A stretch of DNA of 25,856 nucleotides from CAVLCC01 sp963624975 (GTDB taxonomy: Bacteria > Actinomycetota > Coriobacteriia > Coriobacteriales > CADBOM01): NCBI GenBank assembly GCA_963624975.1, contig CAVFRF010000023.1, forward strand, positions 1 through 25,856, read 5' to 3'. Below, in pieces: positions 16,472-23,879 of the stretch. Under the pieces are notes generated by a model. That model made no database searches, was not told the origin of the DNA, and saw only the letters and a program-made list of their open reading frames with translations. Each line of letters begins with the position of its first letter. The stretch's first letter is position 1. The position numbers were made by a program, and so were the translations under genes.

Positions 16472-17032
16472 ATGTCCCAACCTCAAAACGTCCCCGCCTC
16501 TGCCGGCAGTGCCGCAGGCGACTCTTCCAAATCCAACATCGTGCTCATCGGCATGCCAGCTTCGGGCAAGTCCACGCTGGGCGTGGTGCTGGCCAAGATA
16601 CTCGGGATGCAGTTCGAAGACCTCGACATCCGCATCCAGACCCAGATGGGCGCCACGCTGCAGGACATCATCAACGAGCGCGGCACCGAGGGCTTCATCG
16701 AGGTCGAGAACGCCGTCTTGCGCGAAGTCGAATGCGAGCACACCGTGCTGTCCACGGGCGGATCGGCCATCTACTCCGACGAGGCGATGCGCCACTTGGC
16801 TGGCATCGGCACCGTGGTGTACCTAGAGGTTCCCTACGAGGAAATCGCCGCACGCGTGGGCAACCTCGATGTGCGCGGCGTGGTGATGCGTGGCAACGCC
16901 CAGACGATCCGCGACCTCTACGACGAGCGCCTGCCGCTGTACGAGAAGTACGCCGACATCACGGTCAACACCACGGGCATGCCCATAGGCGAGGCCGCCA
17001 CCAAGACGGCCGACATCCTGCGCTCGTTGTAG
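16472..17032 (+). CDS. Shikimate kinase-like protein with altered substrate motif
   Basis: A 186-residue P-loop kinase. Walker A is GMPASGKST (27-35), the DLD pair lies at 50-52, STGG at 94-97, and RLPLYEKYAD matches the shikimate kinase C-terminal RxPxYxxxAD signature. Length fits the family plus a 20-residue Ser/Ala-rich N-terminal tail. In true shikimate kinases a conserved Arg follows Phe in 'GExxFRxxE' and the next motif is GGG; here these read EGFIEVE (73-79) and TGGS, so the shikimate-binding arginine is missing. It may be a divergent AroK or a paralogue acting on another small alcohol. ATG 16472 has GGAG six bases upstream. It ends two bases from the convergent mscL stop. Confidence 0.8.
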   Translation: MSQPQNVPASAGSAAGDSSKSNIVLIGMPASGKSTLGVVLAKILGMQFEDLDIRIQTQMGATLQDIINERGTEGFIEVENAVLREVECEHTVLSTGGSAIYSDEAMRHLAGIGTVVYLEVPYEEIAARVGNLDVRGVVMRGNAQTIRDLYDERLPLYEKYADITVNTTGMPIGEAATKTADILRSL

Positions 17033-17034
17033 CG

Positions 17035-17526
17035 CTACGAATGCAGCTTCTCGCGAAGATGCGACAGGGGATTGCGCTGCTCGGCGCCCGAATCGACTTC
17101 CTCGACTTCCCACGTGCTTGCCGGAATCTCGCCGGCGCAATGCGGGCAACGCGTCGCGCCCTCCTTGATCTCTTCCTTGCACATCGGGCATTTCGGCGCT
17201 TCCTTCGCGGGGCCCTCGGCCAGCACGCGCATCCTGTTGAGGGTGCGCACCAGGATGAACACGATGAACGCTATGATCAGGAAGTTGATGATGGCGCTGA
17301 TGAACGCGCCGAAGTCGATGCCGTTCTCGGTGCCGGGCACGGGGATGGTGAGCCCCGCGATATCGGCCTCGCCTCCGCCGGTAACGAGCTTGATCAGCGG
17401 GTTGATGATGTCGTTGGTGAGCGACGTGACGATCGAGGTGAACGCACCGCCAACGATAACGCCTACTGCCATGTCCATCACGCTGCCGCGGTTGATGAAC
17501 TCCTTGAACTCCGAGAGAAACGACAT
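17035..17526 (-). CDS. mscL: Large-conductance mechanosensitive channel MscL with C-terminal zinc ribbon
   Basis: MscL opens in the inner membrane under osmotic downshock. The first 100 residues are canonical: FKEFINRGSVMDMAVGVIVG, GAFTSIVTSLTNDIINPLI for helix 1, a periplasmic loop, and FGAFISAIINFLIIAFIVF for helix 2. Instead of the usual short helical tail, residues 110-134 carry CPMC and CPHC (Cys113, 116, 127, 130), a zinc ribbon, followed by an acidic tail to 163 residues. The second of two close ATGs is used because GGAG lies six bases ahead of it. A TATACT at 17619-17614 may be the -10. Confidence 0.93.
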   Translation of the reverse strand: MSFLSEFKEFINRGSVMDMAVGVIVGGAFTSIVTSLTNDIINPLIKLVTGGGEADIAGLTIPVPGTENGIDFGAFISAIINFLIIAFIVFILVRTLNRMRVLAEGPAKEAPKCPMCKEEIKEGATRCPHCAGEIPASTWEVEEVDSGAEQRNPLSHLREKLHS

Positions 17527-17650
17527 TTGTATCTCCATTCTGCTTGTATTGGTTGCAATCGCCGTGGTCGGATGCATCCCTGCGCTGCAAGGTGCCGAAA
17601 ACCCGTCCCGTCGAGTATAGCCAAATCGATGCGAGCGCAGACGTGGCTGT

Positions 17651-17667
17651 ACTTGCACGGTGCAAGT
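17651..17667. promoter_or_regulatory. Palindrome between divergent mscL and corA
   Basis: ACTTGCAC, one G, GTGCAAGT form a perfect 8+1+8 palindrome. It lies about 30 bases upstream of the minus-strand TATACT (17619-17614) proposed for mscL, a position suited to a dimeric regulator. Confidence 0.35.
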
Positions 17668-17785
17668 CGATGTGCCTTCCATCGCAACTGGACCGTCTGC
17701 CCGTAGCCGCAACACGGTTCGCGCCCCTGCGGAAGCATGCCGGCCACCGCCGTGTTGGGGCATTCCATTTTGCGGGCTGGTGGGG

Positions 17786-17803
17786 CAAAATCTAGAGCGT
17801 ATG
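17786..17803 (+). promoter_or_regulatory. Candidate -10 box and near-leaderless start of corA
   Basis: CAAAAT (17786-17791) is followed by nine bases and then ATG. The block TGGGG-YARAATCT-seven bases-ATG is shared with the elp3 start region (9160-9182), with the same spacing. Confidence 0.4.
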
Positions 17804-18793
17804 GCCAAATCGTCGAGAGAAATTCGTGCGATGATTCAAATCTTCAAGACATACGCCGATGGAGCGGGAACGCGCGAAATCGAGCAGCCGGAGCGTGGCT
17901 GCTGGGTCGACGTGGTTGCGCCCAGCCCCGACGAGCGCGCCTGGCTGCAAGACGGCCTTGGCATCGTGCCCGAGTTCGTGCGCTCCGCACTCGACGACGA
18001 AGAGCAATCGCACGTCGACTTCGACGACGACACCGGACAGGTGCTCGTGATCGTGGACTGCCCGTTCGTGGAGGACCGCCGCGAGATGGAGGACCCCTCG
18101 ATCGTGCAGTACGACACCCACCCCCTGAGCTTTCTGTTCCTTCCCGAACAGGACCTCGTGGTGAGCGTAAGCCTGCGCAAGAACGAGACCGTGGACGCCT
18201 TCGCGCAGGGCCGCGAGCGTCAGGTCAACACCAACCAGCGCACGCGCCTCTTCTTCCAGATGCTGCTGCGCATCTCGCAGCGCTACCTGGTGTGCCTGAA
18301 GAACATCTACCGCCAGTTCAACGAGAACGAGAGAACGCTGCACGACACCATGCGCAACGAGGAGCTCATCAAGATGCTGGGCTTCGAGAAGTCGCTCGTG
18401 TACTTCTCCACCTCGCTCAAATCCACCGAGGCCACGCTCACGCGCCTGAGCAGCGGCAGGTTCATCAAGCTCTACGAAGACGACCGCGACCTGCTCGACG
18501 ACGTGTTCATCGAGATTCGTCAGGCCGTGGAGATGTGCACCATCTACACCAGCATTCTAAACGGCACGATGGACACCTTCGGCAGCGTGATCAACAACAA
18601 CGTGAACATCACGATGCGAATGCTCACCGTGGTCACGCTCATACTGTCGATTCCCACCATGGTGTTCAGCTTCTACGGCATGAACGTGCTCGACCTGCCC
18701 GTGGCCGACACATGGTGGTTCGCCTTCGGGCTTTCGGTGGTGGTGTGCGTGCTTGCCGTCATATTCTTGCACCGAAGCAAGTTGTTCAAATAG
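17801..18793 (+). CDS. corA: CorA-family Mg2+/divalent metal transporter
   Basis: CorA is a homopentameric membrane channel that takes up Mg2+ (sometimes Co2+ or Ni2+). The product is 330 residues: an N-terminal cytosolic alpha/beta domain, a long helix region (about 150-270), and two C-terminal helices. The signature FYGMNV ends the first transmembrane helix, followed by a short WWFAFGLS loop and helix 2, then basic HRSKLFK. ATG 17801 is taken because of the -10 box nine bases ahead; ATG 17831 (MIQIFKTY, like many CorA starts) with GAGAGA upstream is a real alternative. Divergent from mscL. Confidence 0.92.
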   Translation: MAKSSREIRAMIQIFKTYADGAGTREIEQPERGCWVDVVAPSPDERAWLQDGLGIVPEFVRSALDDEEQSHVDFDDDTGQVLVIVDCPFVEDRREMEDPSIVQYDTHPLSFLFLPEQDLVVSVSLRKNETVDAFAQGRERQVNTNQRTRLFFQMLLRISQRYLVCLKNIYRQFNENERTLHDTMRNEELIKMLGFEKSLVYFSTSLKSTEATLTRLSSGRFIKLYEDDRDLLDDVFIEIRQAVEMCTIYTSILNGTMDTFGSVINNNVNITMRMLTVVTLILSIPTMVFSFYGMNVLDLPVADTWWFAFGLSVVVCVLAVIFLHRSKLFK

Positions 18794-18936
18794 ACCGGCG
18801 CGAGTCGGACGGGGCGTTCGGATCCCGCTCTCGCGATACGGCACGCGGGTTGTCCCCGCGCAAGTGATGCGCGTGCAATGCGCCCGACGATTCGGAAACC
18901 CAGAACCTACGACCTTCGAACAGGAGCCTTCTCGAT

Positions 18937-20295
18937 ATGCAAGTCGATATGTCCAAGCACTTTTCGGCCTGGCAGCTCATCAAGTTCTCGCTGCCGTCGA
19001 TCGCGATGATGATCTTCACCTCGGTGTACACGATCGTGGACGGGCTGTTCGTGTCCAACTTCGTGGGCAAGACGGCGCTGGCCGCGGTAAACATAGTGTT
19101 TCCCATGATCATGGTGCTTGCCACCGTGGGATTCATGATGGGAATGGGCGGAAGCGCGCTGGTTGGGCGTGCCCGCGGCGAAGGCGACGAGAAGCGCGCC
19201 AACCGCACGTTCTCGCTGCTGATCTACTTCTCGATCGTGATGGGCCTGGTGCTCACCGTCGTGGGCTTCCTGGTGGTCGAGCCGTTCTCGGCCGCCTTCG
19301 GCGCCACGGGGCAGATGCTCGACGACTGCGTGGTGTACGGACGCATCATCCTCGCGGTCGAGATGCCCTATATCCTGCAGTTCGCGTTCCAGGCATTTCT
19401 GATCACCGCCGGCAAGCCCAACCTGGGTCTGGCGTTCACGCTCACCGCCGGGTGCATGAACATCGTGCTCGACGCGCTGCTGGTCGCCGTGTTCGACATG
19501 GGCCTCGTGGGCGCGGCCATCGCCACCGATGCCAGCATCCTCGTGGGCGGCATCGGCCCGCTGATCTACTTCATCTCCAACAACAGCAGCTTCTTGCGCC
19601 TGGGCAAGACGCAGGTCAAATGGCGCACGATCGGGTTGGCGTGCGTCAACGGATCGTCGGAGATGGTGGCCAACATCGCGATGTCGGTGGTCACGATGGT
19701 GTACAATGCCCAGCTCATGGCGCTCATCGGCGAAAACGGCGTGGCAGCCTACAGCGTGATCGCGTACGTGGCCATGATCTTCAACGCGATGTTCGTGGGC
19801 TACTCGATGGGCACGGCACCGCTCATGAGCTTCCAATATGGCGCCTCCAACAGAAAGGAGATGCGCAGCCTCTTCTCCAAGGGCATCAAGGTCATCGGGG
19901 TGCTGGGCGTGGCCATGCTGGTGGCATCGCAGCTCATGTCGTCCACTTTGTCGCAGCTCTTCGTGGGGTACGACGTGGAGCTGTTCGAACTGACCCGCGA
20001 CGCGTTCTCGCATTACGCGATTGCATTCTTGCTCATGGGATTCAGCATCTACGGATCGGCGCTGTTCACCTCGCTGTCCAACGGCATGGTGAGCGCGGTG
20101 ATCTCCTTCGTGCGCACCTTCGTGTTCGAGGTGGGCGCGATCTTGCTGCTGCCCATGCTGTTCGGCGCAGGCGCGATCTGGTACTCGATTGTGATAGCCG
20201 AGCTGTGCTCGGTAGTGATGACCGTTGCCTTCGAGGTGAAGCTGGGGCGCCGCTACGGCTTCGCCGGCCGCGATTGCTCGGAGGCGACTGCGTAA
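18937..20295 (+). CDS. MATE-family efflux transporter
   Basis: A 452-residue membrane protein with twelve hydrophobic segments in two halves, the MATE pattern. FSLPSIAMMIFTSVYTIVDG matches the first helix of the family ('plilsnllqtlynivDt'), with MMGMGGSALVGRARGEGD in the first half and the second half starting near GLACVNGSSEMVANIAMSVV. These pumps export cationic drugs or metabolites by Na+ or H+ exchange. AGGAG lies ten bases before ATG 18937. The last ~15 codons (RYGFAGRDCSEATA) recur in diverged form at 22298-22347 beyond the AbiE operon, so the 3' end was probably replaced by an insertion. Confidence 0.92.
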   Translation: MQVDMSKHFSAWQLIKFSLPSIAMMIFTSVYTIVDGLFVSNFVGKTALAAVNIVFPMIMVLATVGFMMGMGGSALVGRARGEGDEKRANRTFSLLIYFSIVMGLVLTVVGFLVVEPFSAAFGATGQMLDDCVVYGRIILAVEMPYILQFAFQAFLITAGKPNLGLAFTLTAGCMNIVLDALLVAVFDMGLVGAAIATDASILVGGIGPLIYFISNNSSFLRLGKTQVKWRTIGLACVNGSSEMVANIAMSVVTMVYNAQLMALIGENGVAAYSVIAYVAMIFNAMFVGYSMGTAPLMSFQYGASNRKEMRSLFSKGIKVIGVLGVAMLVASQLMSSTLSQLFVGYDVELFELTRDAFSHYAIAFLLMGFSIYGSALFTSLSNGMVSAVISFVRTFVFEVGAILLLPMLFGAGAIWYSIVIAELCSVVMTVAFEVKLGRRYGFAGRDCSEATA

Positions 20296-20297
20296 GG
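20251..20297 (+). repeat. Left copy of the repeat flanking the AbiE insert (3' end of MATE)
   Basis: From CGCTACGG to GTAAGG, including the MATE stop codon TAA (20293-20295). In the first 37 bases it matches the copy at 22298-22347 at 32 positions, then again in GTAAGG. It is the likely left boundary of the inserted module. Confidence 0.75.
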
Positions 20298-20394
20298 GTT
20301 GCTCGAGGATGGCTTTCGCCGCCTCTGTAGGAGTGTGTCCTTCTTCGGGCAATCTGGATGGCAGGTATTCAAATGACACCGGCCGCTGCTTCGA

Positions 20395-21441
20395 TTAGTT
20401 CAAATACCCCAATGTATTCATTGACCTAACGAAGTATGCAAACGCCATCGAGTCTAGCTTTCGCATCGTCTTTAGCTTGGGATATGGTGTCGACGATACG
20501 TCGCACTCTAGATACTGCGCGGGTTCGGATATCTGCTCGAAGCGAACGCCGGTCTTGACGCAGGCCGCGAAGTCCATCACCTTGCAAGCCATCGTTGCGG
20601 CCTTCTCGGCGGAGAACCGTTCCGCGTAGATGTGGTTGACGATCGCCCTTATTCCTGAGAGATACAGCGCATAATCGTCCTTCTCGTACTGACCACGCGA
20701 TGCGATAGACGCGCAGGACCGGATGATGTCGTCAAGTATGTCGTCGGATCCTACATCTATCCCCCTGTAGGCCGATTCGGAGGCGGCAATGGCTCTGAAG
20801 GTCTCTACAACAGCCGAGAAATCAGCACTTGCATCAATGAGTGTCGCGATGTCATACATCTGCTTGATAATCTCGAGTTCCTTGCCGATTCCGAACGGGA
20901 TGCCTGTGGTGTGCGGAGCGAACGCGGTCAGCTTGTCTCCAAGGATGCAGTCCGCCGAGGGCATCAATATCTCGATCGGATCGCCCTGTTGGACCAAGAG
21001 GTCGTTGTCTATGGCCTTCTCGACGTGACGAGCGTAGCGGTCCTCCTCGTAGAGCACGTCGAGCAGGATATGAAACTCTCTACCCATCACGGGAGAGTCG
21101 TAGTAGAACTTGTAGTGCTGCTTATCTATCCCGTTGCGCCCCCTGCGCGTCTGTTCTTCGCTTCTCTTAAAGGGAAACAGCTCGGCGGCGGCAGAGAGGA
21201 AGCATCTCATGGGCGTTCCCGGTGCCACCACGACGTCTATGTCCGTCGACAACCTCCTCGGGCTGTCGAGCAGGAGCATAAGGCTGGAGCCTCCTTTGAA
21301 GGTGATTGGCGCCCCGACTTTTACTAGGGCTTCCAACAGACCTAGCGCGTAGATGCTGCGTTCGAGTATCTGGACATCGACCCGCTTGCCATGTCGCAGC
21401 TCGTCGATATGGTCTCTGCTGTAGCTGGCGGGGTCAATCAT
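20395..21441 (-). CDS. abiEii: AbiEii-type nucleotidyltransferase toxin
   Basis: A 348-residue protein with the AbiEii/AbiGii/MenT nucleotidyltransferase fold: ITFKGGSSL (47-54) and LSTDIDVVV (64-72) form the GS...DxD active site, and ILGDKLTAF supplies the later conserved lysine motif. Family toxins transfer nucleotides, in known cases to tRNA acceptor ends, blocking translation; AbiE systems cause abortive infection by phage. The ATG at 21441 overlaps the antitoxin 3' end by eight bases, so the pair is translationally coupled, antitoxin first. Base composition is clearly less GC-rich than the neighbours (single lines counted near 50% against about 60%), consistent with transfer. Confidence 0.9.
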   Translation of the reverse strand: MIDPASYSRDHIDELRHGKRVDVQILERSIYALGLLEALVKVGAPITFKGGSSLMLLLDSPRRLSTDIDVVVAPGTPMRCFLSAAAELFPFKRSEEQTRRGRNGIDKQHYKFYYDSPVMGREFHILLDVLYEEDRYARHVEKAIDNDLLVQQGDPIEILMPSADCILGDKLTAFAPHTTGIPFGIGKELEIIKQMYDIATLIDASADFSAVVETFRAIAASESAYRGIDVGSDDILDDIIRSCASIASRGQYEKDDYALYLSGIRAIVNHIYAERFSAEKAATMACKVMDFAACVKTGVRFEQISEPAQYLECDVSSTPYPKLKTMRKLDSMAFAYFVRSMNTLGYLN

Positions 21442-22180
21442 TTTGGACCTTCCCGTGAAGTCTGACGCTGGTGATTCCTCGAAGCATCGCCGCCAGTTCC
21501 TCCTCCTTGCCTCGTCTGCGGGCGTAGCGGAAGAGAGTACTCTCGTTGACCGTGTACCTGGCAAACATCTCCTCGAGCGCTGCGGGATAGTCGGCCTCGG
21601 GCAGCATTGAAGCAATCAGTCTATCGGCGTACATGTCCACTGCCATCTGCTCTATCGCCACAGATCGTTTGCCGTCGGATGCCGCAGGTGCCTCGGACAC
21701 GAGTCGTGTCACGGTTACGGTTACGTCTCCGCCGTAGCGCGCCACGTCGTCGGTGCTCGGCCGTAGCAGCACCGTGGCCTCGTCTTTCAGCGAGTCCCGC
21801 AGAGATTCGAAGGCGAACTCCATGCCTTCGTGCTCTATCTGTGCAAATACAACCGACGATGCCATCTGGTGATTCAGGAACTCGTTAAGGTCCGATAGGC
21901 ACCAGACCCGGCATTCGAGGAGCGGGAAGTCCCTTTCCAGAACCCTCGATACGAGTTCGACCTCGGCGGAGCAACGTGGCTGGTATGGGAGCTTGGATTG
22001 CCCGTTCGAGCGCATGTAGGTACCTCGCCCGACACGCACGATGTCGCCTCGTTCGAGCAGATCCGCTATGAGGTTGCGCAGCTGGGTGGGCTTGAAACCA
22101 TCGATGCGCGATGCAGCTGTCTCGATGTCCTTCCGCCCGAAGGCACCAGATGGAAGTTCTATCATGCTGGCGTAATCCAA
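21434..22180 (-). CDS. abiEi: AbiEi-like antitoxin / transcriptional regulator
   Basis: A 248-residue protein directly upstream of and overlapping the toxin gene by eight bases. The N-terminus (FGRKDIETAA, FKPTQLRNLIADLLERGDIVRVGRGTY) reads as a winged helix-turn-helix, as in AbiEi antitoxins, which repress their own promoter; the rest is a mixed alpha/beta domain of the type paired with AbiEii toxins. TTG 22180 is chosen because AGAGG lies seven bases ahead; the ATG at 22165 is the alternative. A perfect inverted repeat upstream (22240-22270) is a likely binding site. Confidence 0.75.
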   Translation of the reverse strand: MDYASMIELPSGAFGRKDIETAASRIDGFKPTQLRNLIADLLERGDIVRVGRGTYMRSNGQSKLPYQPRCSAEVELVSRVLERDFPLLECRVWCLSDLNEFLNHQMASSVVFAQIEHEGMEFAFESLRDSLKDEATVLLRPSTDDVARYGGDVTVTVTRLVSEAPAASDGKRSVAIEQMAVDMYADRLIASMLPEADYPAALEEMFARYTVNESTLFRYARRRGKEEELAAMLRGITSVRLHGKVQND

Positions 22181-22210
22181 CGTAATCCTCTCTCGTTCAA
22201 CCGTAACGGC

Positions 22211-22239
22211 ATTTTATCACAATATTGCCGATATGGTTA
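22211..22239 (-). promoter_or_regulatory. Candidate promoter of the abiEi-abiEii operon
   Basis: Minus-strand TAAAAT (22216-22211) with a weak TAACCA (22239-22234) 17 bases upstream. A start near 22204 gives a leader of about 24 bases with the ribosome site. The -35 region touches the inverted repeat. Confidence 0.4.
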
Positions 22240-22283
22240 AAGAATCACTCGTTTACAGGGAGTGATTCTTGATTCGCTTAACC
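22235..22283. promoter_or_regulatory. Inverted repeat, probable AbiEi operator
   Basis: AAGAATCACTC (22240-22250) and GAGTGATTCTT (22260-22270) are perfect eleven-base inverted arms around nine bases. GGTTAA (22235) and TTAACC (22278) add an outer pair. It overlaps the -35 region of the antitoxin promoter. No T-run follows, so it is not an obvious terminator. Confidence 0.55.
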
Positions 22284-22297
22284 GGCAGTAAGGCTGT

Positions 22298-22347
22298 CGC
22301 TACGGATTCACCGGCCGCGATCGTTTGGAGGCGATTTGGGTGTAAGG
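22298..22347 (+). pseudogene. Displaced 3' end of the MATE gene (right copy of the flanking repeat)
   Basis: Read in the MATE frame this stretch gives RYGFTGRDRLEAIWV and a TAA stop (22343-22345), against RYGFAGRDCSEATA and stop at the true gene end. In-frame similarity, including a synonymous GGC/GGA change, shows it was once coding. Upstream of it the frame is closed (TAA at 22289). The terminator 23 bases downstream fits as the original MATE terminator. Confidence 0.75.
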
Positions 22348-22369
22348 CGGCGATTCGATAGCAGCATGC

Positions 22370-22408
22370 AAAAAGCCGGCCGGAACGTCTCTGGTTCCGG
22401 CCGGCTTT
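22370..22408. terminator. Strong bidirectional terminator
   Basis: GCCGGCCGGAAC (22375-22386) and GTTCCGGCCGGC (22394-22405) form a perfect 12-bp stem around a seven-base loop. Five A residues precede and TTT follows, so on the minus strand it ends the MFS message with TTTTT and on the plus strand could end a MATE message coming from the left. Confidence 0.88.
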
Positions 22409-22467
22409 CGTTCAAGCGGCTAGACTATGGCGTTGCGCGCTCGCTTCTGCGGACGCACTCGCTCGCT

Positions 22468-23682
22468 CTACTTCTCCTTGGCTCCGAATGCACCGGAGGT
22501 CTTGATCATGATGGTGCAGATGATCACGGAGATGAGGATTGCGGCGGCGGCCAGGTAGAAGTACATGAGGTACGAGCCTGCAGCCAGCGGCACCACGATG
22601 TAGGTCGGGATGATCACGGCGCCGACGAGCTCGAGGGTCACCACAACGCCGCCGGCGGTGCCAGCGTAGCGCGGGCCGATCTCGGGGAACATGACGGGGA
22701 TCATCATCATCACGGCGATGATTCCGCTGCGCAGAGCGCCGTTGAGGAAGCCGGTCACGTAGATGCCAGCGGCCGGGAGCGTGACCATTCCGATGGCGCT
22801 AGCGGCGGCGATGATGCCCAGGATAAGCACGGAAATGGGAGCCTTGCTGGGGAACTTCGTGACGAAGATCGGCATCACGATCGAGCCCAGAGCCGAGCCG
22901 ACCATCAGCACGGTGTTGAAGCTGCCGGCCATGGCCTCGGTGTAGCCCAGCATCTCGGTGGCGGCGGCCACGTGGAAGTTGGCGATAACCATTGCACCGC
23001 CCAGCATGAACATGAGCGAGATGCCGGTGAGCCAAACGTTCTTGCTCTTGAAGCAGGTTGCGAGCGACTCGCCGACCGAAGCCTGGTCGTCGGCGGGAGC
23101 CTCGGGAGCGTCGTTCGTCGCGAACACGCTCTTCCTAGCGAAGAGGAACCAGCACACCACGACCACGATGTCGATGATGGCGGGCACCCAGAACATGATC
23201 TCGAGGTTCGGGAACGCGAAGGTGGTGCCATATGCCACGGCCATTGCGGCGGTGGAAGCTGCCATCATGATGCCCACGAAGCCGCTGACCTTCTCCATCG
23301 GATACATCGACGATGCGATCTTGGCCAGGTTGCCGTTGAGAACCATGCAACCGAAGCCCATCAGGGCCATGGCGATGAGCATCGTCATGTAGTCGGTGGC
23401 AAACACGCGCATCACCATACCGATTGCGGAGATGATGAGGCATATGCCCACGACCTTGGGAATGCCGAAGCGGTCGACCAGCACTCCCACGATGATGCTG
23501 AGGAAGATGCACGGCAGCATGGGTCCTGTCATCAGGCTGGAGAACTCCATGGCGCCGAGGTTGTAGGTCTGCATGATGGTGCCGGGCACTGCGGCGAGCT
23601 GGTAGTTGCCGTAGTTGCCGATAAAGAGCGCCACGAAAATCACGGCGGCGACTAGAAATACAAGTCCGCTACTTTTCTTCAT
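22468..23682 (-). CDS. MFS transporter downstream of the UroD-family gene
   Basis: A 404-residue protein with twelve hydrophobic segments. Visible MFS features are SIIVGVLVDRFGIPKVVG (motif A, GxLaDRxG-like) between helices 2 and 3, a central hydrophilic loop near NDAPEAPADDQ, and the symmetric second half. ATG 23682 is preceded by AAAGGAGGGG, the strongest ribosome site of the window; the open frame upstream of it is a shadow of the UroD gene. It lies 197 bases after the UroD gene on the same strand and probably moves that enzyme's substrate or product, an inference from position only. Confidence 0.9.
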   Translation of the reverse strand: MKKSSGLVFLVAAVIFVALFIGNYGNYQLAAVPGTIMQTYNLGAMEFSSLMTGPMLPCIFLSIIVGVLVDRFGIPKVVGICLIISAIGMVMRVFATDYMTMLIAMALMGFGCMVLNGNLAKIASSMYPMEKVSGFVGIMMAASTAAMAVAYGTTFAFPNLEIMFWVPAIIDIVVVVCWFLFARKSVFATNDAPEAPADDQASVGESLATCFKSKNVWLTGISLMFMLGGAMVIANFHVAAATEMLGYTEAMAGSFNTVLMVGSALGSIVMPIFVTKFPSKAPISVLILGIIAAASAIGMVTLPAAGIYVTGFLNGALRSGIIAVMMMIPVMFPEIGPRYAGTAGGVVVTLELVGAVIIPTYIVVPLAAGSYLMYFYLAAAAILISVIICTIMIKTSGAFGAKEK

Positions 23683-23739
23683 AACGAACCCCTCCTTTAA
23701 GTTGCAACGATATTGCCTGCCTGGGAATATGCGGGGGTG

Positions 23740-23764
23740 CCTTGGCATGCAGCATATGCCAAGG
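23740..23764 (-). repeat. Stem-loop between UroD and MFS genes
   Basis: CCTTGGCAT and ATGCCAAGG form a perfect nine-bp stem with a seven-base loop, between the UroD stop and the MFS ribosome site. No T-run; may tune downstream expression or stabilise RNA. Confidence 0.5.
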
Positions 23765-23829
23765 GCGGGCCGTAGCGCGCGAGGTTTGCAGCAGTCACGC
23801 ACAGCGGCCTTCCCGCATTTGGCGGATTG

Positions 23830-23868
23830 CGAAGCGAGGCACGCTGGGGTGTCGCGCGCCTCGCTTCG
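23830..23868 (-). repeat. Stem-loop just after the UroD stop codon
   Basis: CGAAGCGAGGC (23830-23840) and GCCTCGCTTCG (23858-23868) are perfect eleven-base arms around 17 bases, starting eleven bases past the UroD stop on the minus strand. A similar stem follows the second UroD gene at 25516-25550. Confidence 0.55.
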
Positions 23869-23879
23869 GGTCTTGGGAT

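Noticed and set aside
22235..22283. Intrinsic terminator reading on the plus strand
   Set aside because: Stem is AT-rich, and no T-run follows; position at the antitoxin promoter favours an operator.
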